From: Candidatus Opimibacter iunctus
Lineage (GTDB): Bacteria > Bacteroidota > Bacteroidia > Chitinophagales > Saprospiraceae
NCBI GenBank assembly: GCA_016716665.1
Contig: JADJVH010000004.1
Location: forward strand, 186,001 to 250,000
Reading direction: 5' to 3'
DNA length: 64,000 nt
The notes below the pieces were generated by a model. It did no database searches and had not been told where the DNA came from. It saw only the letters and a program-made list of their open reading frames with translations. Positions 17,081-26,301 of the stretch are shown here, one piece after another. Every line of letters starts with the position of its first letter. Positions within the stretch are counted from its first letter, which is position 1. The translations under genes were made by a program, and so were the position numbers.

Positions 17081-18321
17081 ATGATCAAGACCGAAGCACT
17101 ACTTTACCTGGTCAACTCGATGACGAAGCCTGAAAAGAAGGCTTTTATGGTTGCCGCTGACAACAAGAAGGTATCCAACTATCTGAAACTATATCATCTG
17201 ATCATCAAGGACAGTGAAATAACGGCTGATGCGTTACGCGATAGCTATGAAGCCTTGTATAAAGGTGCCTCCTTTGACACTTCTGTAAATTATCTCTACT
17301 AACGCTTCGGTTTACCCAGAAAATTCACCAACAGGCTGCCTTGTACGAATTGCTCAGGCATCGTATGATCTATAAAGGCAACGCGAGGTCAGAAGCACAG
17401 AAGACAGCGCTCAATGATCTGGTGGTCAGTGAAATGAGCATCGTCGCTTCCTCCAATCTGGAAAACCTGGAAATCAACAAGCTGCATCAACTCTTCCAGG
17501 CCAATTATCTCATCAGCGTAGGGGATTATAAATCCGCGCTTCATTCCTTCTATGAACTCAACAACCTACTCGAAGGCAACAAGCATCTGTGGTCAGATCC
17601 ACCGATCTATTATGTACTCACCCTTGAAGGTGTATTGGACAGCCTGCGCAGCCTGCATCAATATGAAGGCATGAGTTATTTTGTCAATCAGCTGAAAAAA
17701 CTAGACACCCCTTCCCTCAACTTCAACACTAACGTCACCTGCCTGATCTTTCTCTATGAACTCTTTCCGCTACTTGACCGGGGAGATTTTGTTGCCTGCG
17801 AAGAATTATTGAAAAGCTACACAGAAAGCCTGATCAAGAAAACACAATTGCTCAGCCTGGCCCGAAATGCGGAGTTATCCCTATATCTTGCCCTAATCCA
17901 GATCGGGCTGAAAGAACCTCGAAAAGCGCAAAAAGCCCTGATCAAAATCCTCGCTACCAGCAAGGGATTTACCAATCTCCCACTCTACCGTACCATTCGC
18001 CTGGTCAACCTCATGATCATGTATGAATTGCGAGAATTTGAGCTGATCAAGATTGAGACCCGGACCTTTAAGAGGGATATGAAGGAAGCCGGTAAGGAAT
18101 ACAAAATGGAAAAGCGAATCCTGAGTTTTGTCAATAAGCCAAGTCTTCCCATCTCTGCAGTGAAGCGCAGGCTCTTGTGGGAAAAAATGCACAAGGACCT
18201 TCAACACATACATCACGATGTATACGAACAGCAAATCCTGAGACTTTTTGACTTTTCGGCATGGATGGAATCAAAAGTCAGAAAGGTATCATTGGCTGAG
18301 GTGTTGGCCCATCGGGATTAG
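17081..18321 (+). CDS. helix-rich protein of unknown function, frameshifted
   Basis: Two frames read as one protein of about 413 aa: codons from ATG 17081 to the TAA at 17300, then the -1 frame through FTQKIHQQAALYELL to the TAG at 18321. One added base near 17295-17303 restores the frame. The protein is almost all alpha-helical with no signal peptide and has a TPR-like character (IKTEALLYLVNSMTKPEKKAF at the start, repeated helix pairs after). I do not recognise a named family. It is likely a cytoplasmic scaffold-type protein. It stands alone on the plus strand, divergent from the transporter gene. Confidence 0.75.
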
Positions 18322-18356
18322 CGTAAAACTATGGCAATGCACTTCAAGTGATTGTT

Positions 18357-18896
18357 CTACGCCACTATATAATGAAGCTGCACCAGCCCTTTTTCAAAAG
18401 TGGTGCTCGATTGAAGAACCAACTTCTGCTCCGGGCGGCCATCTTTAAACAGCCTGATTCCGTCACCCAGTAAGATAGGGATGACTGAAATGACTATTTC
18501 ATCTATCAGTTTTTGTCCAAACAGCAGATTTACAATTTCGGCGCCTCCATCACAAAAGATATTCTTTCCCGGCTTGCTTTTGAGTTCGTTGATGAGGGCT
18601 GTCAGATCGCCTGTGTAATAGGTGACCCTCCCTTCAGCAGGACGTTCCTGATGGGTTATCACGTATACATCAAGATCACTATCTGGCCCTGGATAGGGAA
18701 AACCCATGGAAATGACCTTGTCATGCGTTTTCCGCCCAATGATGATGGTATCCACAGTCTGCATAAACTCCTTATAGCCATAATCCTGTCCTTCCTGCTC
18801 AACGATGGATAAGAAACCAAGGTCATCATTCTTCCCGGCGATGTAACCATCAAGGCTGGCTGCGATATAGGAGATCACTTTTCGATCCGAACTCAT
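18357..18896 (-). CDS. dihydrofolate reductase family protein (RibD C-terminal-like)
   Basis: 179 aa, the length of the YyaP/YwjB group. It begins KVISYIAASLDGYIAGKNDDLGF, which is the family's nucleotide-binding opening. IIIGRKTHDKVISMGFPYPG and the C-terminal NIFCDGGAEIVNLLFGQKLIDE then HVI-type strand ISVIPILLGDGIRLF are also typical. Members use NAD(P)H on pteridine- or pyrimidine-like substrates, but most have no proven function and true folate reductase activity should not be assumed. The gene is convergent with the frameshifted gene upstream, 35 nt apart. Confidence 0.9.
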   Translation of the reverse strand: MSSDRKVISYIAASLDGYIAGKNDDLGFLSIVEQEGQDYGYKEFMQTVDTIIIGRKTHDKVISMGFPYPGPDSDLDVYVITHQERPAEGRVTYYTGDLTALINELKSKPGKNIFCDGGAEIVNLLFGQKLIDEIVISVIPILLGDGIRLFKDGRPEQKLVLQSSTTFEKGLVQLHYIVA

Positions 18897-18902
18897 AGGG
18901 TA

Positions 18903-20005
18903 TTAAAGTTTTGAATAAATATCGATCAGCTTCTGTGATTCATTTTCCCAGTTATATTCTTTTGATGCTTCCCGGCAGGCAAGCGACATCGCTTCCCATG
19001 CGTCGGGTGATCATCAAAATACCGCACTGCCCTGGAAATCTCTTTTATCTCCACCTCATCAATGAGTATTGCACATGGATACTTCGAAATGATCCTGGCA
19101 TACTCAGGGTAGTTCATGTTGATCGATGGGAGGCCAACATGGATGGCATCAAAAAATTTGTTGGGCAGTGAATAGTAGTCATTGAGACTACCTTCCTCTC
19201 TCAGGTTGATGCTCAGCCTGGCTTGTCGCATCAAGTCATGCAATTGATCCGGATCCACCCAGCCTAAAAAATGAACCCTGTCGGCTATTCCCTTGTCATG
19301 CGCCAGAGACTTCAACCGATCAGTGATATCACCTTCACCCGCTAGCCAGAACTCCCAGTCAGGAAGATATGGCATTGCTTCAATGCATGATTCCAACCCC
19401 CGCCCTACATTCAGCGCCCCCTGATAAAGTAATATTTTCTTCTGATGTATTTTAACAGTTGGCTGTCCTCCTTCAAAGCTGCCAGGTGCAATATTTCGAA
19501 TTACGCCAAAATGCACTCCAAATTTCCTTCCCATCAAAGTGGCCAGTTCCTCCCCTACTGTATAACACACATCAAAGCCAGGGATTGTTCTTTTTGCAAT
19601 CCATTCCCATACGGCTTTCACCTTTGGACGATGGGTCAATTCCGGTGCTTCTGAAAAATACTCATGAGCATCATACACCGATTTCTTCCCCGTTAACCAA
19701 CCTGCGAAACGGATTGCCGGAGCCGTATCCAGATCGCAAGCGCACAGGATGTCTGCATCCATAAACAGTAAAATGAAAAACAAGCGAAGGTTATACTCTG
19801 CATAAAAGAGTGGCCCTTTATTAAACCAGCACTTAAGGCGATAGCCTTTGAATTTCGCTGCGTGGAAAGCTTTTGAATTTCGCCATCGCCTTCCAATCAG
19901 GGTAACCTCAGCACCCGCATCCCCAAGGGCCGAGCATATCCTGCCCATTCGCCTGTCATAGGTCAGGTCATTGATGACCGCAAGTATGATTTTCTTTTTG
20001 AGCAT
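18903..20005 (-). CDS. glycosyltransferase (GT4-like, GT-B fold), frameshifted near the C-terminus
   Basis: About 367 aa after correction. The N-terminus KIILAVINDLTYDRRMGRI resembles GT-B enzymes, and the C-terminal domain has LLYQGALNVGRGLES, HFLGWVDPDQLHDLMRQA and the sugar-nucleotide site region SLPNKFFDAIHVGLPSI. Read straight through, the last residues become a nonsense tail; adding one base near 18994-19000 gives THWEAMSLACREAS...LIDIYSKL and a stop at 18903, the expected ending. It starts 2 nt after recQ and is probably co-transcribed. Donor and acceptor sugars are unknown; cell-surface polysaccharide synthesis is the usual role. Confidence 0.85.
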
Positions 20006-20007
20006 GG

Positions 20008-21921
20008 CTATTTCTTACTGCGGTATATCCTGTCTTCGACGATCTGTATCCTGTTCTCCTCAGCCAACTGCTGAAGCTCTTTCTTAATGGAGGGCTGTTG
20101 TTCCGTTTGGTAAGCCGCCAGAAAATCCTTTACTGTAATTCCATCCCTGTCATCAAGCACTTTATAGATGGCCTTCATCCATTTTGTACTGTCAGGTTCA
20201 TTTTGCAGACAGCGATCACAATGTCCACATGCCCTTGCATCAAGCTCATCAAAATATTGCCTGATAAATACTTCCCGGCATACTACGTCATCCTTCAGAT
20301 ATGAAAGAATGGAATGCATACGTGCAAATGCCCGTTCCTTCCTGAAGGCATAAGCTGTAAGATTGATGGTAAAATTTTGCTCCGGCACTCTCTCTCTCAA
20401 CAAGGTCACCTGGTTTTGTGCAGTCCCTGTCCTGTAGTCTATCAACCCTAAGGCATGCAATCTGATCAGATGTTTCTTCACTTTCTTTTCATCCCATTGC
20501 AAAAACTTAGCAAGCCGCGTTTCCTGGATATGAACAGCTGATGTCCACAGGCCTTCATAACCGCGCAATAATGCCTTGGTCAACATATCTGTATCTGTAT
20601 CCGCGACCTGGTGGCTATACAGTGATTCAGCATCAGTAATGATCTGAAGCATACTGCCCCTCATCGAGGATTCATCGATAGCAATCCAACCATCCTTTGC
20701 CAGGATATCTAGTGCTACATAGACCTCTGCAGTCCGCAGGCCAAACCTCGCTGCATACCTGTCTATGTCAAATTCAAAGGTCTCACCAAATCCAGAGCCT
20801 ACTGCCGTATCGAGATAGATATGAAGCGATTTGTACACCCTCCTCAATTCTTCGATATCCGGAAAACTGCTTTCGACCCTTGTCACGAGGTTGCTTTCAC
20901 TTAAAGGCTTAACGACGATGATGCAATAGGCATCCTTGCCATCCCTTCCTGCACGTCCGGCTTCCTGATAATAATCCTCAATCCCTGGTGGCAAATCAGC
21001 ATGCACCACTAGTCGCACATCACTCTTGTCCACACCCATGCCAAATGCATTGGTGGCGACAATGACGCGTGCAGCACCACTGATCCAATTGGCCTGAACC
21101 ACATCGCGGGTCTTCATATCCATCCCTCCATGATAGGCCACAGCATTCATCCCTTTAGTCGAAAACCATTGAGCCAATTCGACACATTTGCGGCGTTGCC
21201 GCACATATACTATGGCTGATCCTGGTGATTTCATCAACAACCTCTCGATATACGAGAGTTGATCTTCACGAGGGATCACATGGTAGCGGAGATTATGCCT
21301 GGCATAACTATCCCTGACGATCACAGGTTTTCTTAAGTGCAGTTTCTCCACGATTTCATCCTGAACCGCCTTTGTAGCAGATGCTGTCAGGGCAAGAACC
21401 GGCACACCTGGTAATGCTGCCCTAAGATCACCAACCTCCAGGTAGGATGGCCGGAAATCATGTCCCCATTGAGATATACAATGTGCTTCATCTACGGCTA
21501 TGAGGCGAACAGGCATGGTCTGCACCCGGGCACGAAACATATCGGTCTTAAGGCGTTCGGGAGAGACATAGAGCAATTTGGTTTTTCCAAACCGCGCATT
21601 GTCCAGCAGGCGGTCTATCTCGGCAGGCCGCATCCCTGAATAGATTGCTTCAGCATTGATGCCAAGCGATTTTAGCCTGTTTACCTGATCCTTCATCAGG
21701 GCAATCAGTGGAGATATGACTATGGTGAGTCCATCGTTGACTAATGCAGGCACCTGGTAACACAAAGATTTGCCTCCGCCTGTGGGGAGTAACGCCACTA
21801 CATCCGCACCAGCCATGACATGATCGATGATCTCCTTCTGCAAGGGACGGAAGGCTGCGTAGCCCCAATATTGTTTGAGTATGTCAGCAGGTGTATTCAA
21901 TACAGGGCGAAAATAGGTCAA
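20008..21921 (-). CDS. recQ: ATP-dependent DNA helicase RecQ
   Basis: 637 aa. It carries YWGYAAFRPLQKEII (Q-motif region), Walker A LPTGGGKSLCYQ, DEAH box VDEAHCISQWGHDFRPSY, YVRQRRKC, ATNAFGMGVDKSDVR and QEAGRAGRDG (motif VI). The zinc site is CREVFIRQYF...CGHCDRC. The C-terminal part after the winged helix is short and no HRDC domain is clear. The start is non-ATG: a TTG directly after the stop of the upstream DUF6089 gene, or a TTG seven codons later. RecQ unwinds DNA 3' to 5' in recombination and fork repair. Confidence 0.95.
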   Translation of the reverse strand: MTYFRPVLNTPADILKQYWGYAAFRPLQKEIIDHVMAGADVVALLPTGGGKSLCYQVPALVNDGLTIVISPLIALMKDQVNRLKSLGINAEAIYSGMRPAEIDRLLDNARFGKTKLLYVSPERLKTDMFRARVQTMPVRLIAVDEAHCISQWGHDFRPSYLEVGDLRAALPGVPVLALTASATKAVQDEIVEKLHLRKPVIVRDSYARHNLRYHVIPREDQLSYIERLLMKSPGSAIVYVRQRRKCVELAQWFSTKGMNAVAYHGGMDMKTRDVVQANWISGAARVIVATNAFGMGVDKSDVRLVVHADLPPGIEDYYQEAGRAGRDGKDAYCIIVVKPLSESNLVTRVESSFPDIEELRRVYKSLHIYLDTAVGSGFGETFEFDIDRYAARFGLRTAEVYVALDILAKDGWIAIDESSMRGSMLQIITDAESLYSHQVADTDTDMLTKALLRGYEGLWTSAVHIQETRLAKFLQWDEKKVKKHLIRLHALGLIDYRTGTAQNQVTLLRERVPEQNFTINLTAYAFRKERAFARMHSILSYLKDDVVCREVFIRQYFDELDARACGHCDRCLQNEPDSTKWMKAIYKVLDDRDGITVKDFLAAYQTEQQPSIKKELQQLAEENRIQIVEDRIYRSKK

Positions 21922-22803
21922 TCAAAACTTAGGATTGGGGATAGGCTTTCTATTATTGTGCTGCCTGATCTTAAATTTCTGTATCGTGATTTCTATGGGC
22001 ATGCTTGCCTTGAGCACAAAAATTCCGAACAAATCCTTTGATTCATGATTTGCCCGAGCAGTACCTGTGGGCACCACCACCGGATCTGTTCCAAGATATT
22101 CCCCCTGCCTGTTGGCCAGCGCGGCGGTTAGCGGTCCCGCTTTTTCAAGTAATTCGGGATAAGAAACATAAATGGTGCTTGCATCATCCAGGTAGTCAGT
22201 AAACGTGTATGATATCATCCCTTCCACTGCAAGGATGAGTTTAGGGCTGGCCTTCCATTTAAGTCCTCCGCCAAACTGCAGGGAAGGCTGGAAACGGGAG
22301 TATTTCTTCTGGTCAGGATAATCTTCCAGAAATTGACCTTCTGTGCCCAGAGGTTGTAACGAGACTTTATCCCCCTGGTAGATCGTCCTGGGGTTGAAAT
22401 AGAAAAAACTGGCACCAACACTTCCATAAGGTGTAAACGCATTTGAAGTTTCCGCACCGAAACCCAATATGTTCCAGTCCATTCCGACGGCCAATTGAAT
22501 CACAGGGGCAAAGAAATTAAGGTTCCGCTCCCGGGAAAATGGATTGTCACTGAGTGCATCATCTCCTTCAATACGCAGGTAAAGCAAGTCAGCACGAATC
22601 TGAAACCTGCCGGTCAATTCATATCCGCTGTGAACTCCAAAAACTGGCCCAACAAGGACCTTAAGCCCATCCTGAGTATTATAGGAGGCCAGGTCGCCCT
22701 GGTAATTGGCAATACCGGTGAGTATACCTACCTCTCCCTGTCCACGAGCCAGATGGGTCAGGCCGGAAACAACCATACATATCAGGAAAAAGGCAAATCT
22801 CAA
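21922..22803 (-). CDS. DUF6089-type outer-membrane beta-barrel protein
   Basis: 293 aa with a signal peptide ending near ARGQ. The first codon is TTG; the next in-frame ATG would cut into the signal peptide. The mature part begins EVGILTGIANYQGDL and runs through amphipathic strands (YGSVGASFFYFNP, FGGGLKWKASPKLILAVEG), which is the pattern of DUF6089 proteins common in Bacteroidota. Those are thought to sit in the outer membrane; their role is unknown. The stop abuts the recQ start, so the two may be co-transcribed from the promoter box at 22856-22863. Confidence 0.85.
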   Translation of the reverse strand: MRFAFFLICMVVSGLTHLARGQGEVGILTGIANYQGDLASYNTQDGLKVLVGPVFGVHSGYELTGRFQIRADLLYLRIEGDDALSDNPFSRERNLNFFAPVIQLAVGMDWNILGFGAETSNAFTPYGSVGASFFYFNPRTIYQGDKVSLQPLGTEGQFLEDYPDQKKYSRFQPSLQFGGGLKWKASPKLILAVEGMISYTFTDYLDDASTIYVSYPELLEKAGPLTAALANRQGEYLGTDPVVVPTGTARANHESKDLFGIFVLKASMPIEITIQKFKIRQHNNRKPIPNPKF

Positions 22804-22855
22804 TCTGGTTATCTTTTGGTCAAAGGTCGGGATATTCCCCGATACTCATCACTCG

Positions 22856-22863
22856 CAAAGATA
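22856..22863 (-). promoter_or_regulatory. TAnnTTTG promoter box for DUF6089-recQ operon
   Basis: TATCTTTG on the minus strand, 52 bases upstream of the DUF6089 start. This is the Bacteroidota sigma -7 consensus. No good TTG at -33 is seen. Confidence 0.5.
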
Positions 22864-23031
22864 TACAACGCTCATAATGTGCGGAATCTGCATGAAAAGA
22901 TTCATAAATATACCCTGTGTCCCTTTCAATCCGCCTTTCGTTGGGTTTTATCCAAAAAAAACATGCCTGACTGAACAATACCTTATCATTGTGCTTCATT
23001 TACTATATGCCGTTTACTTAACAGCACAGCT

Positions 23032-24717
23032 ATGCGTTTCTATCGTAATATCACTTTTTCAATCCTATTAGGATTTTCTTGCACGCTGGCCCCTTTGGTG
23101 GCCCAGGAGGAATTTCAGACCTGGTACCAACAAAGTGGCGATAGTCAGTTTCCTACCGGCATTGCCTCTGATGAGTGGTACAAAAATGCCCCTGTAGGCA
23201 AGCCAAAGACTATCGTTGTGGCAGTCCTCGATTGTGGAGTGGACATCACCCATCCTGATCTAAAGGAAAACATCTGGACCAACATAAATGAAATCCCCGG
23301 CAATAAAATTGATGACGACAAAAACGGATATGTGGACGATATCCATGGATGGAACTTTCTCGGAGGTGCAGACGGACGTAGTGTCATCAAGGAATCCCTT
23401 GAATTGACAAGGCAATATGCTATTGAGAAGAAGCAATGGGATAATGTGGATACGGACAACCTGAAGGGCAAGAAGAAGGAAGCTTATGAAGCGTACCTGA
23501 AGAAGAAGGAAGTCATTGATGCCAAACGGGAAAGTGCCCAGGAAGTTATCCTTCAGGTCAGTGAAACAGAGACCATTGTCATGAGTGCGCTCAATGCTGC
23601 AAAGCAAGAATTAAATGGGGATTCTCTGGATATTGAAAGACTCGAAAAATCAGCGAGTGAAGAAGTGAAGGTGGCTGCCCGTATACTCAGAAGCGTTGAA
23701 GACCAGGGCATGCCGGTAGAAAGTATAGATTGGCTGATAGATATAGCCAAAGTGCAGTTTGAAGAGCAGATTACTGCCAGTGAAGACGATCTCAACTACC
23801 TGTACAATCCGGATTATAATGCGCGTATCATCGTGGGGGATGATTATTATGACTTTACGAATCGCTCCTATGGAAACAATATCGTCGATGGAGAATTTTC
23901 CATGCATGGCACCCATGTATCGGGCATCATCGGAGCTGTGCGCAATAACGACCTGGGCATGAATGGCATTGCAGATCATGTCGCCATCATGGCAGTCAAG
24001 TTGGTGCCGGATGGCGATGAGCGTGATAAGGATGTCGCCAATGGTATCCGATATGCTGTCGACAATGGAGCCAGCGTGATCAACATGAGCTTTGGAAAGG
24101 GATACTCACCGGAAAAATATCTCGTGGATGAGGCGATGAAATATGCGGCTAAACATGATGTCCTCCTGGTACAAGGTGCAGGTAATGAAGGCAATAATGT
24201 CGATGAAGTAGACAGTTATCCAAATGATACCTATGCGAAAAAGCCTTTACTAGGCCCCAAGCGTGCACCTAATGTCCTTGCTGTGGGAGCCCTTTCTCCG
24301 GATGGAGGTGAAGCGGCTGTTGCTGAATTTTCCAACTACGGTAAAAAGGGAGTTGACGTTTTTGCCCCAGGCGTTTTTATATATTCTACCATCCCTGACA
24401 GCCTCTATGAATATGAGAGTGGCACCAGCATGGCATCCCCTGTTGTTGCTGGTATGGCTGCATTGATCAGATCACGCTATCCTGATCTGAGTGCAAAACA
24501 GGTCAAAGAAATAATCATGAAGAGTACCCGTAAACTTCCTGGTGAAGTGATTCAGCCCGGCACATTTGATACAGTCTCTTCCAATGAACTGAGTGTAAGC
24601 GGAGGGATGGTGGATGTAGTCTCTGCAATGAAACTGGCATCAACCATAAAGGGTAACGCAAAGAAAAAGAACAGGGTGCCTGCGTCTGAGTATACGCCGG
24701 TGGGGGGGAAAGCGTAA
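23032..24717 (+). CDS. secreted subtilisin-family (S8) serine protease
   Basis: 561 aa with signal peptide (residues 1-25, cut near LVAQ). The catalytic triad is complete: Asp67 in VAVLDCGVD, His292 in MHGTHVSGI, Ser466 in GTSMASPVVAG; the oxyanion Asn is 385 (GAGNEG). Between Asp and His there is an insertion of about 190 charged, largely coiled-coil residues (KGKKKEAYEAYLKKKE...), far more than in simple subtilisins but known in some Bacteroidota S8 proteases. No C-terminal sorting domain is visible. It probably acts in the periplasm or outside the cell. Confidence 0.93.
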   Translation: MRFYRNITFSILLGFSCTLAPLVAQEEFQTWYQQSGDSQFPTGIASDEWYKNAPVGKPKTIVVAVLDCGVDITHPDLKENIWTNINEIPGNKIDDDKNGYVDDIHGWNFLGGADGRSVIKESLELTRQYAIEKKQWDNVDTDNLKGKKKEAYEAYLKKKEVIDAKRESAQEVILQVSETETIVMSALNAAKQELNGDSLDIERLEKSASEEVKVAARILRSVEDQGMPVESIDWLIDIAKVQFEEQITASEDDLNYLYNPDYNARIIVGDDYYDFTNRSYGNNIVDGEFSMHGTHVSGIIGAVRNNDLGMNGIADHVAIMAVKLVPDGDERDKDVANGIRYAVDNGASVINMSFGKGYSPEKYLVDEAMKYAAKHDVLLVQGAGNEGNNVDEVDSYPNDTYAKKPLLGPKRAPNVLAVGALSPDGGEAAVAEFSNYGKKGVDVFAPGVFIYSTIPDSLYEYESGTSMASPVVAGMAALIRSRYPDLSAKQVKEIIMKSTRKLPGEVIQPGTFDTVSSNELSVSGGMVDVVSAMKLASTIKGNAKKKNRVPASEYTPVGGKA

Positions 24718-24720
24718 GCT

Positions 24721-24774
24721 ATCTGTGATCTGTGATCGGTGATCGGTGATTAGTGATCAAGTGATCTGTGATCC
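24721..24774. repeat. heptamer tandem repeat (ATCTGTG type)
   Basis: Units of seven bases (ATCTGTG, ATCTGTG, ATCGGTG, ATCGGTG, ATTAGTG, one 8-base unit, ATCTGTG) start 3 nt after the stop of the S8 protease gene. The convergent DUF721 gene ends 30 bases further on. Confidence 0.85.
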
Positions 24775-24805
24775 AAATGTGGTCAGGGGTTTTGACAAAT
24801 TGCAA

Positions 24806-25096
24806 TCAAAGGATACGGACATCGGTGACATAGGCTTCGCCAAGGCGCTCGTTGACACGGGTGCGAATGGTTTCCTTCATGATGGTGAGTTCAGATTTGA
24901 GGGAAGACGACTCGATAAATATCAATAATGTACGGTCATCCAGTTTTATCCCACGTGTATATCCACTGATGACTGGCCCCATGAGTTCCACCCACATCTT
25001 CTCAATCCGGGTCTGGTAGAGTTTAGCCCTGATCTGAGGAGACTGGGCAAATACCTGAAGCCATTCCTTGAGTGGACGATTGTTGTCTCCCTTCAT
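24806..25096 (-). CDS. DUF721 (DciA-like) protein
   Basis: 96 aa from the ATG at 25094-25096. Earlier in-frame ATGs would run into recF and are rejected, because the homologous region starts RPLKEWLQVF and a promoter box lies just upstream. It carries the DUF721 core MWVELMGPVISGYT...LLIFIESSSLKSEL. DciA-type members help load the replicative helicase DnaB; the short Bacteroidota form is a partial match and its function is inferred. It lies directly downstream of recF, as DUF721 genes often do. Confidence 0.9.
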   Translation of the reverse strand: MKGDNNRPLKEWLQVFAQSPQIRAKLYQTRIEKMWVELMGPVISGYTRGIKLDDRTLLIFIESSSLKSELTIMKETIRTRVNERLGEAYVTDVRIL

Positions 25097-25100
25097 AGTA

Positions 25101-25108
25101 CAAAGGTA
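25101..25108 (-). promoter_or_regulatory. TAnnTTTG box immediately before DUF721 start
   Basis: TACCTTTG on the minus strand, only 4 nt before the ATG. If used, transcription would begin at about the start codon and the mRNA would be leaderless. No clear -33 TTG is seen. Confidence 0.5.
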
Positions 25109-25120
25109 ACGCTTATATAG

Positions 25121-25158
25121 CTGTGATCGGGTGATCGGTTGATCAGGTGACCGGGATG
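25121..25158. repeat. octamer-type tandem repeat (GTGATCGG)
   Basis: About four diverged units (GTGATCGG, GTGATCGG, TTGATCAG, GTGACCGG) between the recF stop and the DUF721 promoter. Related in sequence to the block at 24721. Confidence 0.7.
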
Positions 25159-25175
25159 TTAAAACAAGTCTAAGG

Positions 25176-26249
25176 TCACATTTCAATGTGATGTAGTTGC
25201 AATGTAGGCAGGACTTCACTGACACGCCTGCTGCTGGTATCGGAGATAAATACCTGGCCAAAATCATCGGCCATAAGGATTTCCATGAGGCGCTGCAATC
25301 GCCTTTCATCAAGCTTGTCAAATATATCGTCCAGGATGAGGATGGGCTTGAAGCCGCTTTGGTCACGGAGGATGGAATACTTGCTCAGATGCAAAGCGAA
25401 AATAAGTGACTTCACTTGTCCCTGTGAGCCAAATTCCCTCGCGGGCATTTCCTTAATGGAAAGCTTGTAATCGTCTTTGTGAATACCGGCATTGGAGCGG
25501 CCTGTATTCCTATCCGTTTCCCAGTGCATATCAGCAAGTACATCATAGGGGTACTCAAAAAGCCCTGATTCATAGATGAGGTCGATGCCTTCCCTTTTCT
25601 CAGACAACGTCAGGTAGGTCTCTTTCAACAAAGGCATAAAAATCTCCACGACCCATTTTCGCTTTTCAAATATCAATCCGGCAAGAGGTGCCATTTGTTC
25701 ATCGTACGTGGTAATGATCCGCCGCAGGTCAGGAAATCCTTTTTTAAGTGCAGCGCTGCGCATGTCAAGCAGATGATTGTAGGTGACCAGGGCCTTGAGA
25801 TAGTCTTGATCAACCTGGCAAAGCAGATGGTCAATATACCGCCTGCGGGATTGACTGGATCCATAGACGAGATCGATATCCCTTGGGGCTGAAAAGACTA
25901 CAGGGATATACCCCAGATGTTCGCTGATCCGTGGAATGGCCACATTGTCGAGGACCAACTCTTTCAGTATCCCAGGCTTGACCTTCATGATGATCTTATG
26001 CTCAAGTGCATCTTTCAGGAGGTTGCCTTCCAATCTGAAAAAAAGTTCATCCTGCCTGACTACCCTCTGGTCATACGGAGTGAAATAACTTTTCCCGACG
26101 CTCAGGTAATATATGGCATCCAGCAGATTGGTCTTTCCGATGCCATTGAGCCCTGATATCAGGTTAAACTTGTCCCCAAAACTGAAGCGTGCCTCTGCAT
26201 AGTTTTTGAAATTAGTCAATACCACTTCCTGGAATGCAAGGGACTTCAT
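25176..26249 (-). CDS. recF: DNA replication/repair protein RecF
   Basis: 357 aa, normal length. The Walker A is SGLNGIGKTNLLDAIYYLS, the opening AFQEVVLTNFKNYAEARFSF is typical of RecF, and the C-terminal signature with Walker B reads PILILDDIFDKLDERR after GSQGQVKSLIFALHLSKY. RecF is an SMC-like ATPase that, with RecO and RecR, loads RecA at single-strand gaps. It is divergent from pdhA and followed by DUF721. Confidence 0.96.
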   Translation of the reverse strand: MKSLAFQEVVLTNFKNYAEARFSFGDKFNLISGLNGIGKTNLLDAIYYLSVGKSYFTPYDQRVVRQDELFFRLEGNLLKDALEHKIIMKVKPGILKELVLDNVAIPRISEHLGYIPVVFSAPRDIDLVYGSSQSRRRYIDHLLCQVDQDYLKALVTYNHLLDMRSAALKKGFPDLRRIITTYDEQMAPLAGLIFEKRKWVVEIFMPLLKETYLTLSEKREGIDLIYESGLFEYPYDVLADMHWETDRNTGRSNAGIHKDDYKLSIKEMPAREFGSQGQVKSLIFALHLSKYSILRDQSGFKPILILDDIFDKLDERRLQRLMEILMADDFGQVFISDTSSRRVSEVLPTLQLHHIEM

Positions 26250-26271
26250 AGCCGTGTTAATGCAGATACCT

Positions 26272-26279
26272 TATCTTTG
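26272..26279 (+). promoter_or_regulatory. TAnnTTTG promoter box for pdhA
   Basis: TATCTTTG, 22 bases upstream of the pdhA ATG at 26302, in the recF/pdhA divergent gap. No matching TTG at -33. Confidence 0.6.
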
Positions 26280-26301
26280 TCAGGCGGCTAATATAGTTTT
26301 T

